This document shows, one piece after another, positions 7,401 through 11,229 of a stretch of DNA of 11,229 nt. Position numbers and translations under genes: made by a program. The notes under the pieces are model-generated. The model searched no databases. It was not told the DNA's origin and saw only the letters and a list, made by a program, of their open reading frames with translations. Positions within the stretch are counted from its first letter, which is position 1. Every line of letters starts with the position of its first letter. Source of the stretch: Dunaliella salina (lineage: Eukaryota; Chlorophyta; Chlorophyceae; Chlamydomonadales; Dunaliellaceae); NCBI GenBank assembly GCA_002284615.2, contig MU069968.1, forward strand, positions 78,871 through 90,099. The letters are read 5' to 3'.

Positions 7401-9819
7401 AAAGGTTTCCAACGTCCATTCTAGTGCTTGTACATAACATGTAGGACTGGCCAATTCAGTACCTGGGTTTTCCAATTGAAATATACAGATATGTGCATGC
7501 ATATACATAGGGTAGGCCAGTTCTGTATGTCAGAATCCCAGATACGTATAAATAACGTATTTATACCGTATGATACGTATAATGCCCGTATTCCGTAGAA
7601 TCCAGAATTTGGTAAGTGCCCCAAATGGAACCATAGGGGGGTCAATCTGCAGCTTTTTAAGAGTAGATTTTGCTCATAAAATATGGTTCTGAAAAAATTT
7701 GCAGTTGGAGGGCTGGAGGCGCCAAAAGTGCGCGCACATGCCACAGCCTCCAATAGCAAGCAACATTCTGAATGCCTAGGGCTCCAAAGGCAAGAAGCAG
7801 GTCCTTATGCTCCACCAAGCGCAGTGCAGTGCCAGACTTGAAGAAGAAGCGGGAGAGGTGCTGCCTTGCATCTTGCAGCTGCCGAGCACTGACCGCCCAC
7901 TGGGTAATGCGGGGCTGCTTGCTGGTGCTGCTGTTGCTGCCTGGGGCTGGGGGTGGGCGCTTACCTCCCAGAGGGGTTGCTGCATAATGCTGCTGCTGCT
8001 GCTGCAGGTTTGCCTGCCCTTGATCTTGCTTGAAACCCCTGCAACCCCTGGCTGTGAAGTGCTCCTTGGCTGTCCTGGAGGGGTTGGCCGTCCCTAGGAG
8101 CTTCCCGCACACCCCGTCCCCTCTCACACACTTGAGCTTGCACACTTGCACCTCCTCCTTATTCACAACCTCAGTAATCAGCACAGGCTCCAGCCACTGC
8201 CAGAAATCTCCCTGACTTTTCTTCTTGAGGTTGCTGAGGCGCTTGAGCGTGTCCTCAGGCTTCTCTTTTTCTCTGCCTTGCTTCCCTCCCTTGTCAGTGC
8301 TGCCTGCTGCTGCCCCTGTTGGTGCTGAGCCTGCTCCTCCTGCTGCACCTGCTGAGCTCCTGCTGCCCTGACCCTGAGAGCCCTCCCCATGAGCCCCTGA
8401 CAAAGAGCCCTCTGCTGCAGCCTCTGTCTCTCCTCCACTATGTTCCATGTTATCCATTTTAAATGTCTATGTTCAGTTGCTTAACATCGAAGTTTTCCTG
8501 TTTTGAAGGCATGTCGATGCGTAGAAGGCCAGTCAAAGCTACGGATTTCCCCCCTATAATACGTAGAAAATACGTATTTTTCCGTATATACGGACTCATA
8601 CGGAATACGGATACGGGGGCAGGGTCTGAATTATACGCCGTATTTACGTACCCGTATTTTCTTCGTATATTATACACCTACGGAACTGGCCAACCCTACA
8701 TATACATGCATATACTTGGCACATATTTTGAAATTTTTGTTTTTTACTGCTAAATGGATTGAGGTGTGGCCGCACGCATGCCATACACACTTTTATATGC
8801 TGTACATATTGCTGTACGGAATTTGCCAACCATAATAATAGGATGCATGGTAAGCCAGGAGGGCATTTTGAGGATTTGCAAGCCAATTGTGGGTGTGCCA
8901 GGCAGAGCGGGGTGCATGGGCGTCTGCTGCTTACTCATAAATCTGCTGCAACTCACTTTCTCGTTGTATCGAGTGTGCATTTTATCCATAATCTGCTGCA
9001 ACCCAGATCCTCTTCATTGAGTAGGCATATGGTGTAATTGCAAAAGGAGATCGGTACCCGTATGATTTGGGCAGGGACGCAAGAGGGGTTTAGGGTGGGT
9101 CAGTGGGGGTCCAGCCCATTATTCATGCGTGCCTGCCAGGAAAGTTGTTCCCTCCCTCTCGATCCAGCCATTAAAGAGATGCATGCCATGATTTGCCACA
9201 CGCAGGCTTTGACGCTGTGCAAGGGGATCCCTTGGGCGATTGCGATGTGTCACCTGCTGCATTCGGCCACTTCACCCAGGTTTGTTGATTTTATCACTCT
9301 GTTACTTGTGTCGCTGGAGGTATTTTTTCTAAGGAGTATTAGAATTGCCACTGTGCAAACCTGTACTCCTGCATAAGGACCTAAGTACGTTTGAACTCAC
9401 TATCAGCAGCCGCTTTCCGCAGCAGGTGGCCTGTTCATGAATGCCAAATAGTTTGAAGGATGAATGCCTGCTATGTTGGCCATTTTCAAGTTTCAGTGCA
9501 CACACTAATGACCTTATTGCCTGCCCCGTGTCCACGTCGAAATTTTTCCACTCCATTGCCTTATGTCTGCCCACAGATGCTGGCATCAGTTGGGCCCATC
9601 ATGCTTGTGCTGGAGGGTGGCTACAACCTTTCCCAGACAGCCAAGAGCACAGAGCAGTGCATGCGTATATTGCTTGGGGAAGCCCCTGCACCACTGCCAG
9701 AGCTATCGGAGAGCCAGCGAGGGCGGCAATCTATTCTCGAGGCGCTTGAGGCACAGGCGCCGTACTGGCAAGCTGCCCGCCAGAAGCTGGCTGAGCTTTC
9801 TGTTGTCTGGAATCTGTAG
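889..9819 (+). CDS. Class II (Hda1/HDAC6-type) histone deacetylase, C-terminal part, seven exons
   Basis: Zinc-dependent lysine deacetylase that removes acetyl groups from histone or other protein lysines. The exons are 889-1010, 4080-4171, 5344-5455, 6061-6190, 6684-6742, 9206-9279 and 9577-9819. All six introns are GT-AG, and the phases (1,0,1,2,1,0) join without a break into 276 residues plus TAG. Counting Y of YIRDSPVN as residue 1, the active-site His pair is H46/H47 (RPPGHHAE). The zinc ligands are D83, H85 (DWDVHHGNG) and D174 (SAGFDA). The transition-state Tyr is Y212 (EGGYN); its presence argues against class IIa, which has His there. [11 protein letters not shown] and the LEGGYNL...LLGE tail resemble HDAC6/Hda1 and plant HDA15-like proteins. 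The first part of the catalytic domain is missing because it lies left of the window. Exon A starts in phase 2, so an upstream exon is required. The catalytic residues are spread over exons B, C, F and G. The family call is firm; the subclass is inference from remembered motifs, and localisation cannot be seen. Confidence 0.95.
1011..1250 (+). repeat. Donor-seeded ~40-bp tandem array, six units
   Basis: The units start at 1011, 1049, 1089, 1130, 1170 and 1211 (lengths 38, 40, 41, 40, 41, 40). Each starts with a copy of the splice donor (GTGAGA, GTGAGA, GTCAGA, GTGAAA, GTGGGA, GTGTGA). Each continues with a spacer, a T/C-rich stretch and CCTGYATGTTTACAATTG. Unit 1 starts exactly at the authentic exon A donor. 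The end of each unit (AATTG or similar) resembles the exon end CCATTG, so the exon/intron junction itself appears to have been copied. Copies differ by several substitutions, so the array is not brand new. Confidence 0.92.
1251..1435. other. Intron A, unremarkable segment
   Basis: The sequence between the donor array and the G run shows no repeat, RNA gene or convincing coding frame. It belongs to intron A. Confidence 0.5.
1436..1470. repeat. G35 homopolymer
   Basis: Thirty-five consecutive G are followed by CCGGG. On the coding strand of the HDAC gene this puts a G run in the nascent intron RNA. It also generates spurious polyglycine and polyproline frames, which are not genes. The exact length is likely uncertain because such runs sequence poorly. 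Confidence 0.95.
1471..1957. other. Intron A, low-information segment
   Basis: The segment contains a short TGACCAC-type repeat (about 1583-1607) and a G/A-rich patch (about 1910-1950) that may be the outer part of the foldback that follows. No gene or RNA recognised. Confidence 0.45.
1958..2072. repeat. Long imperfect foldback (hairpin)
   Basis: The left arm (about 1958-2003) and right arm (about 2025-2072) are reverse complements with mismatches. Perfect blocks are CTGGGACAAGAG (1970-1981 with 2047-2058), AAACCTC (1988-1994 with 2034-2040) and GCACGAC (1997-2003 with 2025-2031). The 21-base loop starts with CCTG and carries CAGG near its end, which can extend the stem. G-rich sequence to the left and C-rich sequence to the right may pair further. 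It could be a foldback/MITE-type element or a microRNA-like precursor within intron A; the sequence does not decide. Confidence 0.75.
2073..3006. other. Intron A, middle part, no gene recognised
   Basis: The segment contains a 9-bp palindrome around one central T (GAGCAAGGC/GCCTTGCTC, 2702-2720) and a two-copy degenerate repeat of a CTTGCATGYG...CTGTTTTTCC motif (about 2462-2518). The open frames 2137-2352 (+) and 2253-2621 (-) match no family I know and are not supported as genes. Confidence 0.5.
3007..4114 (+). repeat. Acceptor/exon-B-seeded ~94-bp minisatellite, about 13 copies
   Basis: The position equal to the first base of exon B recurs at 3007, 3071, 3162, 3253, 3344, 3438, 3532, 3626, 3720, 3814, 3908, 4002 and 4080 (the real exon). 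Spacings are 64, 91, 91, 91, then seven of exactly 94, then 78. Copies contain TGCGCCCTACNGGGCACC, CTCTCCGCAGAAACAGCTGC, a middle AACTTCCCAAACTC, and TTTGCACGTGCC before the next acceptor. Exon B begins TGCGCCCTCCCGGGCACC and ACGCAGAAACAGCGCTG. This is clear homology across the intron/exon boundary; most copies have a 3-bp insertion relative to the exon. The central copies (about 3344-3940) are nearly identical, while both ends are diverged. AG before the boundary is kept at 3162, 3344, 3720 and 4002 and lost in most others. The array is free of stops in several frames. Confidence 0.95.
4080..4171 (+). CDS. HDAC exon B (VRPPGHHAE... catalytic His pair)
   Basis: The exon encodes [21 protein letters not shown] and [10 protein letters not shown], the loop with both active-site histidines and the following conserved FNN strand. 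The acceptor is CCACGCAG at 4072-4079 and the donor GAG|GTGAGT at 4171/4172. The first ~35 bp (4080-4114) are the evident parent or sister of the 94-bp minisatellite immediately upstream. The reading frame upstream of the acceptor is open back to 2936. Confidence 0.92.
4172..5343. other. Intron B, no gene recognised
   Basis: This 1172-bp GT-AG intron is an ordinary low-GC sequence. A short stem can form between GACAGAGACAA (about 4540-4550) and TTTTCTGTCTCT across T-rich sequence. No tandem array touches either of its splice sites. The open frames on both strands here show no family motif. Confidence 0.6.
5344..5455 (+). CDS. HDAC exon C (DWDVHHGNG zinc-ligand motif)
   Basis: The exon encodes [19 protein letters not shown] and the following YTSIHRF strand, with two zinc ligands (Asp83, His85 in the joined numbering) and the charge-relay Asp81. 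The acceptor is GCGTCCAG ending at 5343 (phase 0). The donor is TTTG|GTGAGG at 5455/5456 (phase 1). The split Asp codon is completed by AT at the start of exon D. Confidence 0.93.
5456..6060. other. Intron C, no gene recognised
   Basis: A 605-bp GT-AG intron. The only structure noted is the 18-bp tandem pair at 5588-5623 and a short GATGATGATGATAG stretch near 5658. Nothing coding is recognised. Confidence 0.6.
5588..5623. repeat. 18-bp tandem duplication in intron C
   Basis: GACCTGTCAGTTATAAGT (5588-5605) is followed directly by GACCTGTCAATTATAAGT (5606-5623), with 17 of 18 bases identical. It is a small slippage-type duplication in the intron. Confidence 0.9.
6061..6190 (+). CDS. HDAC exon D (GGTYFPGTG...NVNVAW...GDYMAAF)
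   Basis: The exon encodes the conserved (D)GGTYFPGTG loop, the [14 protein letters not shown] strand and the GDYMAAFQ helix start of class II deacetylases. The acceptor is CTTCTCCAG ending at 6060, with a short pyrimidine-rich tract. The donor is TTCA|GTGAGT at 6190/6191. The Gln codon is completed by the first base of exon E. Confidence 0.92.
6479..6683 (+). repeat. 59-bp tandem array abutting the exon E acceptor
   Basis: CAGCAC at 6479, 6538, 6597 and 6656 marks four copies at exactly 59-bp spacing. The first three are full and over 90 percent identical by eye. They carry TATCCTATGCCAGCTCTGCA, then AAGCTGTTTGTGCAG and TGTTTGCCCTGCCT. The fourth, partial copy (6656-6683) contains the authentic acceptor. 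Its GCCATCTTTGCAG aligns with GCCAGCTCTGCAA in the others, so the acceptor AG corresponds to AA in each upstream copy. Homology may continue weakly into the exon (TGTTGTGG versus TGTTTGTG). A remnant GTGTTTGCCCTGCTTGAGCAC lies at about 6860-6880 in the next intron. Confidence 0.92.
6684..6742 (+). CDS. HDAC exon E ([20 protein letters not shown])
   Basis: A 59-bp micro-exon encoding the central [20 protein letters not shown] strand that precedes the third zinc ligand. The acceptor is TTTGCAG ending at 6683 and the donor GCAG|GTGAGC at 6742/6743. The acceptor lies inside the last, partial copy of a 59-bp tandem array. That period equals the exon length, which may be coincidence. Confidence 0.9.
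6743..7499. other. Intron E, part left of the hAT element
   Basis: The segment contains the CATCATTCATCAGC short repeat, a remnant of the 59-bp unit near 6860-6880, and a small stem TTCTGAA/TTCAGAA at about 7227-7247. No gene or RNA is recognised. Confidence 0.55.
6901..6945. repeat. 16-bp ATCATCATTCATCAGC tandem repeat
   Basis: Two identical 16-bp units (6901-6916, 6917-6932) and a third missing the first three bases (6933-6945). It is a low-complexity repeat in intron E. Confidence 0.95.
7500..7507. repeat. hAT target-site duplication, left copy
   Basis: CATATACA immediately before the left terminal inverted repeat; identical to 8699-8706. Confidence 0.93.
7508..7527 (+). repeat. hAT left terminal inverted repeat
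   Basis: TAGGGTAGGCCAGTTCTGTA pairs with the right end at 18 of 20 positions (differences at positions 7 and 17). Confidence 0.93.
7657..8457 (-). CDS. Truncated hAT transposase: BED-type zinc finger without catalytic domain
   Basis: A 266-residue open frame on the strand opposite the deacetylase. Residues 1-65 are Gly/Ala/Ser/Glu-rich low complexity. A FWQWLEPV segment (85-92) precedes a BED-like finger with C106, C110, C117, H133 and C139 around [17 protein letters not shown], the pattern seen in N-termini of hAT transposases. A QQQQQ linker (151-156) leads to a Pro/Ser-rich stretch and then [20 protein letters not shown] (201-220), the usual hAT entry to the transposase core. Around residue 230 the similarity stops and an unrelated tail runs to the stop, marking the internal deletion. 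The RNase-H-like DDE core and hAT dimerisation domain are absent. It cannot transpose by itself; if expressed it might bind element ends. The start at 8457 is the first Met of the frame. Confidence 0.85.
   Translation of the reverse strand: MDNMEHSGGETEAAAEGSLSGAHGEGSQGQGSRSSAGAAGGAGSAPTGAAAGSTDKGGKQGREKEKPEDTLKRLSNLKKKSQGDFWQWLEPVLITEVVNKEEVQVCKLKCVRGDGVCGKLLGTANPSRTAKEHFTARGCRGFKQDQGQANLQQQQQHYAATPLGGKRPPPAPGSNSSTSKQPRITQWAVSARQLQDARQHLSRFFFKSGTALRLVEHKDLLLAFGALGIQNVACYWRLWHVRALLAPPALQLQIFSEPYFMSKIYS
8679..8698 (-). repeat. hAT right terminal inverted repeat
   Basis: On the minus strand it reads TAGGGTTGGCCAGTTCCGTA, the inverted partner of the left end. The transposase-fragment ORF starts 222 bp inside this end. 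Confidence 0.93.
8699..8706. repeat. hAT target-site duplication, right copy
   Basis: CATATACA immediately after the right terminal inverted repeat; identical to 7500-7507. Confidence 0.93.
8707..9205. other. Intron E, part right of the hAT element
   Basis: The sequence runs to the exon F acceptor at 9204-9205. A short direct repeat AATCTGCTGCAAC occurs near 8939 and 8990. Nothing coding is recognised. Confidence 0.5.
9206..9279 (+). CDS. HDAC exon F ([15 protein letters not shown])
   Basis: The exon encodes [20 protein letters not shown] and GHFTQ, containing the third zinc ligand Asp174 of the joined product. Most relatives have A-A/R-x-GDPLGG at this place; Val-Gln here is a mild variant. 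The acceptor is ACACGCAG ending at 9205. The donor is CCAG|GTTTGT at 9279/9280, the only non-GTGAG donor in the gene. It follows the 2.46-kb intron that carries the hAT element. Confidence 0.9.
9577..9819 (+). CDS. HDAC terminal exon G (EGGYN catalytic Tyr, C-terminus)
   Basis: The exon encodes [20 protein letters not shown] with the catalytic Tyr212. A C-terminal helical tail ([12 protein letters not shown]..., ...[12 protein letters not shown]) follows, ending in VVWNL and TAG at 9817-9819. The acceptor is GCCCACAG ending at 9576. The product ends shortly after the deacetylase fold, so no second catalytic domain or zinc-finger tail follows. Further exons by alternative splicing cannot be excluded. 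Confidence 0.92.
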   Translation: MLASVGPIMLVLEGGYNLSQTAKSTEQCMRILLGEAPAPLPELSESQRGRQSILEALEAQAPYWQAARQKLAELSVVWNL

Positions 9820-10640
9820 CCCAACTTAATGAAACCTTGGTATGCTGAGCAGAAAGCAACTGACTCTTCGACCTACTAGATTCCTTGGTTCTAGTCAGCT
9901 GTCTAACTTGCAATTCCTGCATGCCCTTGAACTCAATTGCTGGTGCGAGAGCTTTTCTTTTTCAGTTTTTTTTGTTGTTAGAGAGTTGTATTTTCCATCT
10001 ACAATAGCTTATATCGAAATCATTTGAGGTGCATGCTACTTGGTGTCCCGGGTATCAAGATGTTTACCAAAGCGTTTTCTTGACTTTTAGAAAGGTGAGT
10101 TTTCTGGCCAGTACTTGTCATTTTTTCCTATCCTTAATGCATGTGGCCTCTGGCCTGCATAGACTTTTTCTTTTCCGTGTTCTCTTATATTTGTCATTTT
10201 TAATTCTGTTGTCCTCCATGCTTAAGCATCTTGTTTCACCGCTGAGGTGGCTTTCAAAGTTACGTCTGCAGCTGAGCGGAAGCTCTGTATTTTTCCTCTC
10301 CTTATCAATCAGGCTTCCTTTTCCTTGTCCTGGCCAAGAATAAGGGAAGGTAAGGTTACATCGCTATATCCGCCTACGAGGGCAGCTGAGCGGAAACACA
10401 GACCTGGAACTAGACAAGTCTACAAAAAATGCGTATAGAATTGTCGACTGTTGAGGAACATGCGCTCTAAGTACCACATACAACAGAGGTTCTCCAAGTA
10501 AGCACGAGTAAGCACTGAGAAAATGGCACAAAAAGTATTGAAACTCCAGATATTCAGAGACCAAGTGTAAGGAGAGGAATAAGGGAAGGAAAGGAAAGGT
10601 TTGCGCAGCTTCAACTGCTCAAGAGGGCAGAACGCGACCT
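9820..10640. other. 3' flank of the HDAC gene and presumed LINE 3' end, no gene recognised
   Basis: This stretch holds the deacetylase 3' untranslated region, whose cleavage site I cannot place. A small stem ACTAGA/TCTAGT lies near 9880-9900. GCAGCTGAGCGGAA occurs twice (about 10268-10281 and 10382-10395), and AATAAGGGAAGG occurs twice (about 10339 and 10578). The T-rich stretch at about 9955-9980 would be an A-rich tail for a minus-strand retroelement, but a target duplication was not found. Short frames here are not convincing. Confidence 0.45.
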
Positions 10641-11228
10641 TCAATTCTTCCTACCGGAGCGTCTTCGCTGGACCCAAGATTTAGATTTAGATTTGGGGAC
10701 CTTCAGCCAGATTGTTCGACTGATCAGCCTGTGACGGGTCCTCGCCAGCCAACATATTATCCACAAGCACAGAAATAAACAAATAAAGCTTGTTGTTGTG
10801 TTGCAAGAGGAAATCATGCACAGTCTGGACACTAACTTGCTGTAAGGTTGTACAACATGTTCCATTGAAAAAACACCTGAGAAGCAGTTGAACAGGTAAG
10901 CATACTTTCTCCTCAAATCACAAACAGCTGCGTTTCTGCACGTCAAAAGGGCATGGACTTCATCCTGAATCTCAGCACTAGAGCAGCAATCACACACGAG
11001 AGAGTTTTGAGAATCCCAAGCCGCTGTCTCTACCTTCAACCTGTGTGCCCTAAGTTTGAAACGGCTAACATTCCTTACGACATGTTGAGACAGATCCAAA
11101 TGCATGTGTCTCGGTAATTGGGCTGGGGCACGCACATTGTGGTCAAAAGGCACTGCAAACAAAGTTTGATAGGTTGCCAATTTACTGTAAGTCTCCCGAG
11201 GGTTTACTCCCTCAACATCTCTCCACAC
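10641..11228 (-). CDS. LINE-type retrotransposon ORF, C-terminal zinc-binding part (partial)
   Basis: A 195-codon open frame on the minus strand ending at 10641 and running off the right edge, so its start is not in the window. Residues 55-113 resemble the region after the reverse transcriptase in non-LTR retrotransposons: SRFKLRAHRLKVETAAW, then a zinc-binding knuckle (C79, C81/C82, H92, C97 around DEVHALLTC), then LRRKYAYLF. The tail is basic (KSKSKS), encoded by an AAATCT repeat. No polymerase motif (YxDD type) is visible, as expected for the C-terminal end. It may be a 3' fragment of a longer copy continuing to the right. Its orientation is opposite to the deacetylase gene and converges on it. 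Confidence 0.75.
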   Translation of the reverse strand: MWRDVEGVNPRETYSKLATYQTLFAVPFDHNVRAPAQLPRHMHLDLSQHVVRNVSRFKLRAHRLKVETAAWDSQNSLVCDCCSSAEIQDEVHALLTCRNAAVCDLRRKYAYLFNCFSGVFSMEHVVQPYSKLVSRLCMISSCNTTTSFICLFLCLWIICWLARTRHRLISRTIWLKVPKSKSKSWVQRRRSGRKN

Positions 11229-11229
11229 T

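Larger units (their letters stand above)
7508..8698 (-). mobile_element. Non-autonomous hAT-superfamily DNA transposon, 1191 bp
   Basis: Terminal inverted repeats lie at 7508-7527 and 8679-8698. Read inward, the ends are TAGGGTAGGCCAGTTCTGTA and TAGGGTTGGCCAGTTCCGTA, with 18 of 20 identical. A perfect 8-bp direct repeat CATATACA flanks the element (7500-7507 and 8699-8706), the target-site length typical of hAT elements. Subterminal regions (about 7540-7605 and 8535-8680) are crowded with CGTAT/CCGTA words in both orientations, like hAT transposase-binding subterminal repeats. The element carries one antisense ORF for a transposase N-terminus and is much shorter than an autonomous element of this type, so the catalytic part was deleted. 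It sits in intron E of the deacetylase gene. Confidence 0.95.

Noticed and set aside
10679..10700. ATTTAG repeats as an interstitial telomere tract
   Set aside because: There are only about three units, and they are not the TTTAGGG or TTAGGG sequence. They lie within the retrotransposon open frame, encoding its KSKSKS tail.
1..11229. tRNA, rRNA or other structured RNA genes
   Set aside because: I looked for TPsiC-loop-like and anticodon-arm patterns by eye on both strands and found none convincing. A covariance-model search would be decisive.

Overview
The window comes from a eukaryotic nuclear genome. One conserved protein is split over seven short exons (59-243 bp) separated by GT-AG introns of 0.3-3.1 kb. 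The introns hold microsatellites, minisatellites and transposons, and the exons look richer in G+C than the introns. The organism cannot be named from sequence alone. A green or streptophyte alga, or another repeat-rich protist, is my guess only.

Main gene (+ strand, 889-9819): the C-terminal part of a class II (Hda1/HDAC6-type) zinc-dependent histone deacetylase. Exons are 889-1010, 4080-4171, 5344-5455, 6061-6190, 6684-6742, 9206-9279 and 9577-9819(stop). They join in phase into 276 residues carrying every catalytic element: [20 protein letters not shown] and EGGYN. The N-terminal part lies left of the window.

Layout: 1-888 is the end of an upstream intron, with (AC)34 at the left edge, a perfect 60-bp duplication, and (TG)33 running into the acceptor of the first visible exon. 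Intron A (1011-4079) starts with a ~40-bp tandem array whose unit is the splice donor. It also holds a G35 run and a long foldback. It ends in a ~94-bp tandem array whose unit is the splice acceptor plus the start of exon B, which encodes the catalytic VRPPGHHAE motif. Introns B and C are mostly featureless. Intron D ends in a 59-bp array abutting the acceptor of exon E. Intron E holds a complete but internally deleted hAT transposon (7508-8698) with 20-bp terminal inverted repeats and a perfect 8-bp target duplication. It encodes, antisense to the deacetylase, a BED-finger protein without a catalytic domain. Intron F is short. After the stop comes a gene-poor flank, then the C-terminal end of a LINE-type reverse transcriptase ORF on the minus strand that runs off the right edge.

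The most unusual feature is that three splice junctions of one gene are seeds of, or abut, tandem arrays. The acceptor array of exon B stays open in the exon's own reading frame and contains AG-containing decoy acceptors that would preserve the frame. The (AC)n/(TG)n pair bracketing the upstream intron is a second unusual splicing architecture.
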